Shown here: positions 25,501-36,107 of the stretch, piece after piece
Position numbering within the stretch: position 1 is the first letter of the stretch
Layout: the number at the start of each line of letters is the position of its first letter
From: Lasiosphaeris hirsuta
Taxonomy: Eukaryota > Ascomycota > Sordariomycetes > Sordariales > Lasiosphaeriaceae
Direction of reading: 5' to 3'
Assembly (NCBI GenBank): GCA_030549175.1
Contig: JAUKUA010000001.1
Span: 1,054,001-1,118,000 of the forward strand
Length of the DNA stretch: 64,000 nucleotides
Made by a program: the position numbers and the translations under genes
The notes under the pieces: model-generated
Told to the model about the DNA's origin: nothing
The model's database searches: none
Seen by the model: only the letters and a program-made list of their open reading frames with translations

Positions 25501-28500
25501 TGTCCCGGATGACAGCCACGGTCCGCTCTCGAACCGCTGATCATCGGAACAGAGCGAGCTTCCCGCCGTGGAATGTGAAGCTGAACAGCTGCGATCATTG
25601 GGCACCACTGGCAGGTTTCCATTGCTGGGTGCGAGTATTTTTTTTATGCGCGTGCCTGCGATTATGTGACGCAGCACAAATAGTTGTAGAATTAGCCCCC
25701 ACGATACCTAGGCCAAGAACCAGCAATCTCCTTCTCCGGCCATTGACGGCAGTGTAACATGGCGGGGAGTTTAGCGACAAGTGATATCTCGCATGCCGCC
25801 CGTGGTGTTCGCGGTTCTTCAGCCGACCGGTAGCGCGCTACGGCTCGCCGAGGCGACAAAAGATTTCGAGCATCCCAAACTCCCTCACGCCAGAGACGCA
25901 CGCAGCAGCTCAATCAGGGTCAGCCCCCTGCGTACTGGCAGTTGCGGCCCTGACGCCCACGAATTGACGGAGACTTTGCGCCATTCCGCAGGGCTGGGGG
26001 AACCTGGTGGGAGCTACACTATGCCCGTTGTCACAAACGACCCAAGCGACATCGATGGTGGCGCGGCAAGGGGACCTGGGCCTTGAGCCCTGAGCCCTTG
26101 GCGTCACCGTCACATTTAGTTTTCTGTCAAGCTTCTCCGTTTCATCAGGCGTTTTCTCTAGATCCAGCTCCTCCACGGGTGCCAGCCCGCCAAATGGCGC
26201 TCGCAGTTTGCCGTCGTCCAGCGCTAGTGTAGCGCATCGGTAGCGTATCAGGCGCCGGCTCGCGATGCTGGCTTGATGGCTTCGATGGTACGATGGCTTG
26301 CTTGATGAGGCTTAAACATGAAGGACGACGCGGTGGCGCACAATCGAGGGTCGAGGGGCGAGCCGGCTGGGGCTGCTGGGGGTCTGCTGCACCCGTAAGC
26401 CACGATGGCCCTCTTTACCAGCGGCCGGCATGTCACGGACGGGGGAAGAAGGTACTCGATTGAGCTTCGAATGGGCTTGCGGCACCAGAGCATGCAATTT
26501 CCTGATACGATAGGCTGGGAAATACCGAGATTCAGTCGCCCAAAAGGGAATAAGATGGTCCAATATTGTCCTGCAAGCTTTCGGGCTCCGTCCTGGGCTG
26601 TGACAGCGACTGGGGTAGCAAGCATTTTCCGGGAACTTTTGTTCATGGCCTGGCTTGGGCATTTCGGAGAGAGGAGGAAATAGGGGGCAACCGCAGGGAA
26701 GGGAATTGAACAACAGCTTCTCTATCTCACGTTCTTCCAGATCGTGCAGGCGTTGCCTGTTCCAGGGCGATATCAGGGCTGCATGCGCCGAACGTATAGG
26801 TGAATAGAAGGTTGGAATAGGCGCATCAGGGGGCGGTGATGGGCACCCTGAGGCTGATGAGGCTTGAGACCAAGACGAACCAGGCGTCGCGAAACCTGGG
26901 AAGTGGGAAGAGGCCTGAAGCCATTCCGGAGCTCGGCAATGCAGAGGGGCAACCACTGGTGCCCCAGTGCTGTCCCCAAATGGTGCACTGAGGTGGGTCT
27001 TCACCCAACTGCCCAAACCCACAACCACAAGGCGCAAGGCAAGCCCTCCGATCCACCAGATCTGCACCTGCCAAAACCGGAAGGTGTCTTGTCGACGATG
27101 TTCCGTCACCTAGCCCGCCTTTGGCTGCTTTTTCACTGATGACAATCGGTGCCTGCATCGAGAAAACTCAATTGGAGAGACGACGGGGTCTACTGTACGT
27201 TTCCCAAGCCATTTTGGTGCCTTTGGCCTTATATGTTACCAGAGCGCTCTTCCTCATCTGGACTCCCAACTCAACGTGTTTTGCTCTTTCGCTCTTTCCT
27301 ATCAGGTTATGTGCCTTGCATCTTGAGCTATCTTGGTAGTTGTGTCATTCTGTTACCTAGCAGGCGCTTCCACGGATGTGACCCCTCCAAGGCAGCAGCG
27401 ACGTTTGTTGCTCTTGCACCACGCGGGGAAACAGAATAGAAATGCCTTGTCAAGCCTGTCTATGCATCGTCGACCCTGGTGTCGATCGAAAAAATAACCT
27501 TAAAAGCGGAAAGAGCACGGCCTCTGAGAGGAGGCAAGTAGGACGGTCTAGACCAGTCTCTCTGGCCCCACTGCTGGCTTTAGCCACCTCCAACATATCC
27601 AGCTCACTTTATCCACCCAAGCGCCTCCTTGGTGTTGGGATTGGCTCGCCATTGCATAGATCATAGGACTTTCAAGTACTAACAGCTGTCTCGCCTCACT
27701 ACCCGTGGAGGACCGTACTTTCCCCCGGCCTTCAGGCTTGCGACACGACGGGCACCTTCGTACCGTCACCACCTCAAACCTTCGAAGTACTTCGGGGTCC
27801 CCGCGTAATAAGAAGGACACTATGTCTTTGGGACACGAGAAGATACCCGGCGGGGTGGCATATCACATGAGGTCTACCTCCGTCCCCTGGGGTTGGAATT
27901 TATTTCTCGTGTCAGTGGCATCATTGTAGACTGGCATTGGAGTCACTGGAGAGCCACCGGTCCTTTCTCTTGCATTGGGTGGTGCTATACGAATACGACC
28001 GGGCGAGGTTATGTATGAAAGACTCCGTTGCTGGCGTGGAATCTACACCAGTAGTGTGTAAACAACCCGGAGCCATCTCCCCCTTGGATAGGGTCTTTGG
28101 CTGTCTGACGCGGTTGATGAACACTGCAGCAGACTCAATATGCCCGAGTGCCTTCTTGTGGTTCTGTTAGTCTGAGACGATGTCGTCCAACATGGCTCGC
28201 AGTTACACCGTATGCAGCATAACTCACACAGGCATCCACGGAAAAGGAGCGTTGACGCGCCGTACGTGACCCCTTGAAGTAATATAAGGCATACATACAT
28301 ATCTCCCAGTGGTTCGGGAGGACTGGACTCGGCTCATCGTGACTACACACCTCTCTTCCCAGCTTCGGCGCTCTATACTACGTCCATCATGTTTGCTCAA
28401 TAAATACACACGTCAAGCTCTACAACACGCTTACGAAGCAAACCCTGAAGTTGATGTGTCCCGTGTTGGTCAATATTTGTGGATTCGGCGAGCCCGAAGC

Positions 28501-28545
28501 AAGTGTCGAAGAATATGATCTATTGAATACCCACAACTGAGAAGC
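19598..28545. other. Large gene-poor region, about 9 kb, no recognised gene
   Basis: The first one to two kilobases are probably the promoter and leader of the minus-strand zinc-finger gene. No frame on either strand has a recognisable domain, and frames of up to 265 codons (minus, near 26.3-27.1 kb) lack coding character by eye. An alternating CG run lies at about 22519-22532. It is unusual for an ascomycete to have this much apparently empty sequence beside a dense region. Confidence 0.5.
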
Positions 28546-28779
28546 ATGGCGCAACAGGACATCAGGTCAGCAGTCACTCCTCCTTTTTGGATCGAGATAT
28601 CATCAAGAAGTGCAGACCATGGGATTGCCACTTTGGCCGCATACTATCTCACCCATTTAACCAATACGCAGACATTGCCCCTACACCATGATACAAATTC
28701 TTGCTGGACCGACTGAGACCAGGAGTCGGCTAGCCTGTTTGGATAACCTTCCTCTCAACAACTCACCGGGTCAAGCTAA

Positions 28780-29178
28780 CAATGCAGAGAGGTCACCCGC
28801 ATATACCTAAGAGAAGACATTTCAGGGGTTCGATCTAGCTCCTCTTTAATCTGCGATCCTGGAGCGGAGACTCGAGCAGCCATGTGGGAAATTGTACTGG
28901 TCAAAGATCCGAGTACCCACGAAAAGGAAAACTTAGTTTCTTCCGGTCCACAAGCCCTGGGTATTTCCATTGCCAACCTTGAGCCCGGCGTTCAAGCTGC
29001 CAGAAAGCTCACAACACAAGAGCATATTCCCCTAGAAGACCTCAACGAGACTGACGACACCACTAGGTCCCATGATTCCCAACACCAGTCCTCCACCCCG
29101 ATACGCAACCGCTTCACGCCATCATCCTGTCACCCACCAACCACTCAGCATCCTACCCCTAAACACCTCACAGCCTAG
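28780..29178 (+). other. Possible terminal coding exon of an unrecognised or decayed gene
   Basis: After a plausible branch site and acceptor (GCTAACAATGCAG ending at 28785), an open frame of about 130 codons runs to a TAG at 29176-29178. It starts EVTRIYLREDISGVRSSS and includes MWEIVLVKDPSTHEKENLV. Upstream, two other protein-like but short frames can be read (one ending GEPEASVEEYDLLNTHN near 28.53 kb, another containing KKCRPWDCHFGRILSHPF near 28.62 kb), with no clean splice set linking them. This may be a real multi-exon gene, a decayed one, or chance. No family is recognised. Confidence 0.25.
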
Positions 29179-29331
29179 TTCGAACTCACTTGTATTCAGA
29201 GTGCCCTCTTTGGCGCACTACACATAACTGACAATGTTACAATCTCCCCCCTTCCTTTCCTCATCCAACCATGATAATCACCACAGGAAACCCTCGTCGC
29301 CATGAATCACGCTCTATCCACTCAAACTCCC

Positions 29332-31226
29332 CTACAACTTCGAAGCCGGTGAAGGGTTCCCTGCGCTCGTAATCTCGTTATACAGCAACCTACACCCGGT
29401 TAGCACACATAAGTACACCCCTACATCACCCACAACCCTTTCGAGTGGCACTTACGACGTCAAGAAGTCGGCATAGTCCTCGCCCGTGACCTGGGTGGCA
29501 AAGTACTGCGCCGCGAGCTGGAACTTGTTGCCCTTGGGCGCGGCCTTGCTCAGCTCGGCGACCTGCTCCTTGAGAAGCCTAAGAGCGTACGCCTTGTCGA
29601 CGCGCTTGCCCTCGGCCGTAGTGACGCTGTGGCGGACCCACTGCCACAGCTGGCTGCGCGAGACCTCGGCGGTAGCAGCGTCCTCCCTGTGTGATATCAT
29701 CAGCAACCCGCATCTCTCCCCCCCCCCCCCCCCCCCCCCTTTTTTTCTCACACCTGACAAGACTCACATCAGATAGTTAATCGGCACACACCCCACGCCG
29801 CGCACCCACGCCTCCATATACCCGAGCCCAATATTCAGGTTCTTGCGGATGCCGGCCTCGGTGACCTCGCCGGGCACGTTCATGTTAAGCAGGTCGTTGG
29901 GTCCAATCACGACGTCCTCGCGCCGCACAAACAGCTGGTTGGGCGTCGGCATGTGCTTGTTGAAGACGTCGGTCGCGATGGACGCCAGCGCCGGGTGCGC
30001 AACCCACGTGCCGTCGTGGCCGGCGCGCGCCTCGCGCAGCTTGTCGGCGCGCACGCCTTCCATCGCCTTGTCGTTGGCCGCCGCGTTGTCCTTGATAGGG
30101 ATCTGCGCCGCCATGCCGCCCATGGCGTGCACGCCGCGCTTGTGGCAGGTCTGGATGAGGAGCTTGACCTATATTCCCGAGCGGTTAGTGGTGGGGTTTG
30201 GATGAAAGGGGGGGGGGGGAGAAGATGAATTACGTAGGCGTCCATGAAGGGGACTGTCATGGTCACGCAGCTGCGGTCGGGCAGGACGAAGGCCGAGTTC
30301 TGGCGGAACTTCTTGATGACGCTGAAGATGTAGTCCCAGCGGCCGCAGTTGAGGCCAGAGCTGTGGTCGCGCAGCTCGTAGATGATCTCGTCCATCTCGA
30401 AGGCAGCCAGGATAGTCTCGATCAGCACGGTGCCGCGGATAGTGCCGCGCGACATGCCGATGGTGTCTTGGGCGAGGTTGAAGACGTCGTTCCACAGGCG
30501 GGCCTCGAGGTGCGACTCCAGCTTGGGCAGGTAGAAGTAGGGCCCGAAGCCGTGCTTGACGGCCTCGAAGGCGTTGTGGTAGAAGTAGAGGCCAAAGTCA
30601 AAGAGCGAGCCACTCATGGGCTCGCCGTCGACCGTGACGTGCTTCTCCTCGAGGTGCCAGCCGCGCGGCCGCACTATCAGCGTCGGCAGCGTCCGGTCCG
30701 TTCGCAGCTTGTACTCCTTGGGGCCCTGCTTGAAGTCCACCTGCCGCCGCACGGCATCGTACAAGTTAACCTGTCCATTGACCATGTTATCCCACGTCGG
30801 CGCACTCGAATCTGTCCTCTTTATCAGCCCCTATCCGAATCTCTCTCTCTCCCACTCCAGCTTACCCTCAAAATCAGCCATATAAGTCCACACCTCGGCA
30901 TTCAGCGCATTCACCACCATCTTGCGGTCCGTCGGCCCCGTGATCTCGACGCGGCGGTCCACCAGCCCCGGGGCGGGCGGCGCGCCCTTCCACGTGGCGT
31001 TCTCGCGGATGTGGCGCGTCTCGGGCAGGAAGTCGGGCAGAGCGCCCTTGTCGAGCTCGGCCTGCCGCAGCTTGCGGCGCTCCAGCAGCGCCTTGCGCGT
31101 CGGGTTGAAGGACCGTTGCAGCAGCGCCAGGAACGCCAGCGCGTCCGGCGTCAGGATCTTGCGGTACGCCTCGGACACGTGCCCGAGGACCAGGACGCCC
31201 TGGAGGATGCTCTCAGTGGAAGCCAT
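29332..31226 (-). CDS. acu-9: Malate synthase, peroxisomal (glyoxylate shunt)
   Basis: Five exons on the minus strand: 31226-30866, 30811-30234, 30168-29768, 29686-29456 and 29389-29332, giving 542 aa, the usual length. It condenses glyoxylate and acetyl-CoA to malate, needed for growth on acetate or fatty acids. The malate synthase signature ([16 protein letters not shown]) is at about residues 268-283. [27 protein letters not shown] and [20 protein letters not shown] are all typical of the family. The last exon is only 58 nt and adds [18 protein letters not shown], so the protein ends in SKL, a canonical PTS1 for glyoxysomes or peroxisomes. If the last intron is retained, the frame stops at once (TCG TAA) and the SKL is lost. 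Intron 4 contains a C22 run and intron 2 a G12 run. A CA/TG microsatellite lies in the leader. The gene is acu-9 in Neurospora and acuE in Aspergillus. Confidence 0.97.
29718..29739. repeat. C22 homopolymer inside malate synthase intron 4
   Basis: Uninterrupted C22 followed by T7 (read on +). On the sense strand of the gene it is A7-G22, just upstream of the acceptor half of the intron, an unusual place for a purine run. Confidence 0.95.
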
Positions 31227-31292
31227 GGTTGTGATGGGCGGTGTGTGTGTGTGTCGTTGGTGAAGGTTAGGGGGGAGGGAATGTCGGTGTAG

Positions 31293-31293
<1 letters not shown>

Positions 31294-31324
<31 letters not shown>
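31294..31324. repeat. TG dinucleotide microsatellite in malate synthase leader
   Basis: About fifteen TG units, read as CA on the sense strand of malate synthase, within 100 bp of its start codon. Confidence 0.9.
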
Positions 31325-31325
<1 letters not shown>

Positions 31326-32131
31326 GTTTGATGGTTCAATTGGATTACTGAGGGAACTTCTACAAAATGCCAACGTCGGGGACAAAGAAGGGGCAGGCTG
31401 GAGTCTAGTCGAGTCGTGTCGACCAAGTTGGAAGACGGTGGAGGGGGACGAAGGGGAGACGGGGGGCAGCTAGAGCTTAAAGGCGACTGACGATCTTTGA
31501 CGGCACGCCGACTTTTTCTCGAAACTGCCCGGCTTGACTGACTCACTTATTTACTACTACTACCGACGTATGGACTACTGCAGTTCTCTGTTCTCGTTAT
31601 TATGGAGAAGCAGCAGCAATCAGAAACACGCAGCGACGCAGCAAACCCGCATGCGTCCACGGATGGCATGGGGGGGATAGCAGCTCGGCAATAAAACCTA
31701 GCCCTCGCCCTCGCGGCCCCTCCTTCCCCAGGATACCTAGGATGGATTGTTCAATTGTATAACATGTGGTTGGCTGAGCTGTCGTGTCACACTGCGCGCA
31801 CATTTTGCCCCCTTCGTCTGGGGCTCCTTGTTCGGTCGCCCGGAGAGATGGGTAGAAGGGGGACTGGGGATACTGTGCTCATTGTTTGTGTGGTATCTGT
31901 GGGGAAGGCGTGTTGGAGCTTGTGCGGTGCCGCCCCTCACATGTGAAATACTCGGCCGCAATTCCGCAGTCATGGTTGCCCCAAAGTGAGGTCATCGGGC
32001 GCTGGACCCCGCCATCTAAAGGACCCGGGTGGCTTCAATTGTCGCTAGTCTCGTCTGTCAATTTCCTTGGACATTGTCGTCTTATCTCTTCTCGCCCGCG
32101 TTCAATCGCAAATCAAAGAAGTTCTGATACT

Positions 32132-32152
32132 AAAAAAAAAAAAAAAAAAAAA
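32132..32152. repeat. A21 homopolymer
   Basis: Uninterrupted A21 between malate synthase and fumarase. No adjacent target-site duplication or retroelement sequence is visible. Confidence 0.95.
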
Positions 32153-32736
32153 GAAGTTACACTGCTCCTATATCGGCCGTAATGCCGATATGCGGCAGCC
32201 ACACAAGTAGAAAATATGTGAACAGTCAGATGGGCGGTCGCCGTTTTTGCCCTTCCTGCTTAGCTGTCGAACCCCGGGCGAAATGCAGAGTTTAGGGGGT
32301 TTCCATTCTTGGAGCTTGGGCCAAGGGTAGGACAGCTCCGATCTACCGGGCCAGAGCCGAGGTCTTTCACGGGTGGACCCCGCCGTGTCCCGCGAGCCGA
32401 TAACTTCCGAGCCCATCCGCCCTATCCTTCCCAACAATTCGATAGCGAGGACTTCGAGCACAGGCAAGACGCAGGGGAGTAAGCCGCTGGTAGCACTTGA
32501 GGTTACGTCTGGCCTCGCTCTGTCTGAAAATGCCATATACCACATGCATGTGAAGGAGTCTGACAGAAGTATATATAATGGTATCATTCCTCATAGTAGT
32601 ATCGGCAGTTCGAGAACCTTTCGAGCACTATTGTTATCACATGAAGGCAATACACGCGTCAATACGACGGCACACGCTCAAGCCAAATGAGCCAGACGCC
32701 ACGCTCGCCATGCTTATGTATATATCATGACGCCAT

Positions 32737-34479
32737 CTAGGCCTTGTACGGCGAGGGCCCAACCATAAGCTCAGGCTTGACGAGAGTGTCAAACTCCTCC
32801 TCGGTCAGCGCGTTGAGTTGTAATGCGCTCTCCTTCAGGGTCAGGCCCTTCTTGTGCGCGTTCTTGGCAACCTTGCTGGCCATATCGTAGCCGATCTTGG
32901 GGTTGAGGCACGTCACCAGCATAAGCCTAAAACCAGTTAGTACAAAGTGAAAGACGACATCACAATGAGGGGACAGCTTACGACTCCTTCATGATGCTGG
33001 CAATCTTCTCCTCGTTCGCCTGCAGACCCACCACAAGGTTTTTCTCGAAGCTCCGCATACCGTCCGAAAGCAACCGGACGCTGTGGAGGAGGTTTCGGAT
33101 GATGAGGGGCTTGTATACGTTGAGCTCGAACTGGCCGTTCATGCCACCGATCGTGCAAGCAACGTGGTTGCCCATGACTTGCGCGCATACCATCGTGAGC
33201 GCCTCACATTGAGTGGGATTGACCTTTCCGGGCATGATGGAGCTACCGGGCTCATTCTCAGGGAGGTTTAGCTCCCCAAGACCACACCGGGGACCACTGC
33301 CGAGATATCTGATATCTTGGGCAATCTTGGAAAGAGACGCGGCAAGGGTGTTGAGACTACCATGGGCCTGCACGATAGCATCGTGGGCGGCCAGAGCCTC
33401 GAACTTGTTGGGCGCCGTCTTGAACGTGGTGCCCGTCATCCGGGTGACCTCCTCGGCGATGGCCTCGGCGAATCCTACAAAGGTGTTGATGCCAGTGCCG
33501 ACGGCGGTGCCGCCTTGGGCCAAAAGACGAAGGTCTGGCAGGGAGCTCTCCACACGCTTGATGCCAAACTCAAGTTGGGCGACGTAGCCGCCGAACTCCT
33601 GAGCTAGGGTGAGCGGGGTAGCGTCCTGGAGATGAGTGCGTCCGATCTTGATGATTTTCTTAGCCTCAAACTCGTCCACCTTGACTTGCAAAGCGTCGCG
33701 CAGGCTGCGCAACGCCGGAATCAGCTCGCCCTCGATCTCGAGAACGGCGGCGATGTGCATAACGGTGGGGAAAGTGTCGTTGGACGAGGCCGAGCGGTTG
33801 ACATGGTCGTTGGGGTGCACAGGCTTCTTGGAGCCCATGGTGCCGCCCAGGATCTCGATCGCCCGGTTGCTGATGACCTCATTGGCGTTCATGTTGGACT
33901 GCGTGCCCGAGCCAGTCTGCCATACGACGAGCGGGAAGTGCTCGAGCAGCTTGAGGTCTGCGACCTCCTTGGCTGCCTGCTGAATAGCAGCGCCAATCTT
34001 AGGATCTACGTAGAGCATGTATAAGCGGCCCGCTCGAATACTACAGTCTATATAATCTTTGGGGATGGGGGAACATGGGAGGCCATACCGAGTCCAAACT
34101 TCATATTGACGGTTGCGGCGGCGCCCTTCAGGATGCCAAAAGCCTTGACAATCGGGGGCGGCATACGGTCCTGGGGCTGGTTGATGCGGAAGTTCTCCAA
34201 AGAGCGCTCCGTCTGGGCGCCCCAGTACTTGTCGGCGGGGACCTGTACCTCGCCAAAGGCATCGCTCTCGGTTCTGGTGGTGGCGGCCATGTTTGCTGTG
34301 CCGGCGTGGAAGTATCGCTGCTGGCTAAGCTGCTGGCGGAGGGGGAAAGAGTTGGTATTTGCGACAGAAGTGGAGGTCGAGGTCGACAGACATGTGCTCA
34401 GCGGCCTTGTGGCAGCCCTCGGCCCAGCGAGACCCCCTCGTGCAGCGGGCCTAGCAGCGCGCACCACCGACCGAAGCAT
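32737..34479 (-). CDS. fum1: Fumarate hydratase, class II, mitochondrial
   Basis: Three exons on the minus strand: 34479-34089, 34005-32982 and 32926-32737, giving 534 aa. The enzyme interconverts fumarate and malate as a homotetramer in the TCA cycle. The N-terminus ([16 protein letters not shown]...) is rich in Arg, Ala and Ser, without acids, for about 60 residues: a mitochondrial presequence. The mature part begins near [20 protein letters not shown]. The superfamily signature [11 protein letters not shown] lies at residues 384-394 and [10 protein letters not shown] is the other conserved active-site stretch. An internal ATG (codon 64, 34290-34288) lies exactly at the end of the presequence in a stronger context (AACATGGCC) than the first ATG (ATCATGCTT), so leaky scanning could also make a cytosolic form. 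It is tandem with malate synthase, 1.5 kb away, with separate promoters. Confidence 0.97.
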
Positions 34480-35523
34480 GATGGGCAAAAAGAAAAAGGT
34501 GACGTTGCCCGACAGGAGCTTAGGGAAGGCGGGTAGTGTGTACCCTCGATGCGACGCCCGACCAGATGCCAAGGTTGGCCAATTGGAATGCTTCGGCGGA
34601 GGTGTCTCTAATCAAGTACTTCACGATCCGGAGAGGATGCCAGGGAGTCGGATTGCACGGGAGATCTTGGGGCAAGGTGTACAGGGCGATGATGGAGAGC
34701 TGGGTGCAAAATGGCGCTGCAACGGGAATTTTGTCGCAGCGACAAAAAAGTTTCACAGCAGCCTCAATAAACCAACCCGGCTACCCGATTCCCCCAGATT
34801 TGGCTGCTAGCTCCGTCCGGTAGGCCGACTCGGGGTACAGCGACCCACCCTTGACCCTTGGCACCCTCAGTCAGCCAAGTCGAGCCGGTAAAGCACTCGG
34901 CAATGTCGGCTTTTGAGCAGGCCATCTATCGCTACCTCCAAGTTGACCTTGATCACCTAGGTAGCGGCGGGTGGTGTAAATAAACATCCAGAAGGACTAA
35001 GCTACCAGCCATGCAAACTTCGGGGGAAAACAATTGCCTTCTGCCGTCAACTGAAGGGGCCGCGGACAACAGGATGGGAGGGGTGTTTTTGAGGTCTTCA
35101 TATTGAGAAAATTTGTAACAAAACCGGTGCTCAAAAACTGTGCAATGGACGATATCCTTGGCGATGCAGCATCCTATCCTGCGAAATTCCTTGAACCAAG
35201 TGGCGAATATGGTCGCTTCCCAACTTCCGAGCTGTCAAGGGGAAAAGAGGCCGATAAGCCAACGCGCCCCTGACCACTTCCGCTTCTCCTGCCGTACGTC
35301 CACGAACCCCCATTCCCCCGTCACAAAGCGTTCCGCGGGTGATCTGCTGCGTGATTTGGCGACATCCGACCACGGGCGAAGAGGTAATAGGCAGAGGAAA
35401 AGCGTTGTGGAGCAGGAAGCTCTGCATCACGATGCTTCCCCGTCTCGACTCGAACGCGTCCATATATGGAGTACCGGCGCCTCCCAACGGCGTCTCCGAT
35501 CGGCCCCGTCGACCTAGCTAGTG
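34480..35523. other. Intergenic: fumarase promoter side
   Basis: No gene supported. Contains the fumarase 5' leader and the 3' flank of the putative membrane-protein gene to its right. Confidence 0.55.
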
Positions 35524-36022
35524 CTAGAACCCGAGAACCAGAATGAGCCCGAGAATCGGGGTAAACAGCTCGAGACCGAAAGGTATCCCGATCTCGAGAT
35601 CGTCCTGTGGCGGGTCAATCTCGGGGTCCATCTCCGGTTCCAGTCCCAGTTCCATTGGCCAGAATATGTTGTGTGGATCGTCAGCAGCACGTCGTACCTC
35701 TATCATATCCACCAACACACTAGACACCGCCCGCGCAACGAGAAAGCCTGCGACGAGAGACCATTTTGCTGCATCGTGTTCCTGAGAATCCAGCGGGAGT
35801 CGAGCCCCCCGGTAATATTGGAAAGCCCTCCAGAACGGAGCGGCTATGACTAGGGTAGTGATGATGCCCAACATCTGCAGGCTGTGTCGAGGAGCGAAAA
35901 GATTGTACATCCAAGTTGTAGAGGTGCAATTTCGCGCGAGAAGGCCGACTCCGACTGCAGGCGTTCTCAAAAGTTGGAGATAATCATATCGGCGAGCAAT
36001 TGAGGAGAAAAAAGGTGTTGAT
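35524..36022 (-). CDS. Putative integral membrane protein, last exon
   Basis: The minus-strand frame is open from a plausible acceptor (CTTTTCAG, exon from 36022) to a TAG at 35526-35524. It reads TPFFSSIARRYDYLQLLRTP, then MYNLFAPRHSLQ (an ATG at 35910), a hydrophobic segment (LGIITTLVIAAPFW), a second one (SLVAGFLVARAVSSVLVDMI), an acidic Asp/Glu/Pro stretch and a hydrophobic C-terminus (LFTPILGLILVLGF). This looks like a small multi-pass membrane protein. Either the ATG at 35910 is the start (128 aa) or one or more 5' exons lie beyond the poly(A/T) tract at 36076-36104. No family recognised; function unknown. Confidence 0.5.
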
Positions 36023-36075
36023 CTGAAAAGCTAACACCTTGTGCACTTTGGGGTTAGCAAGTGAACATGCTAACC

Positions 36076-36107
<32 letters not shown>

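Larger units (their letters stand above)
31227..32736. other. Intergenic: malate synthase promoter and fumarase 3' flank
   Basis: The leader side has a TG repeat (about 31294-31324, read as CA repeats in the sense of malate synthase) 70-100 bp above the ATG, plus a shorter one near 31243. An A21 run lies at 32132-32152. No gene is seen. The fumarase 3' UTR should occupy the right end. Confidence 0.6.

Noticed and set aside
26312..27109. 265-codon minus-strand frame
   Set aside because: No domain, no codon bias and no intron signals, and it overlaps equally long frames on the other strand; it looks like chance in GC-rich DNA.
30198..31292. 364-codon plus-strand open frame across malate synthase
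   Set aside because: It is the antisense of a firmly identified multi-exon gene; the open frame follows from GC-rich third positions. It has no domain.
29332..34479. Malate synthase plus fumarase as a metabolic gene cluster
   Set aside because: They are separate genes 1.5 kb apart with their own promoter space; two related enzymes in tandem are not enough to claim a cluster.
33632..34536. Plus-strand frames of 130-150 codons opposite fumarase
   Set aside because: Antisense shadows of fumarase exons.
36076..36104. A29 tract as the poly(A) tail of a retroposed element
   Set aside because: No retroelement-like or processed-gene sequence adjoins it and no target-site duplication is visible.
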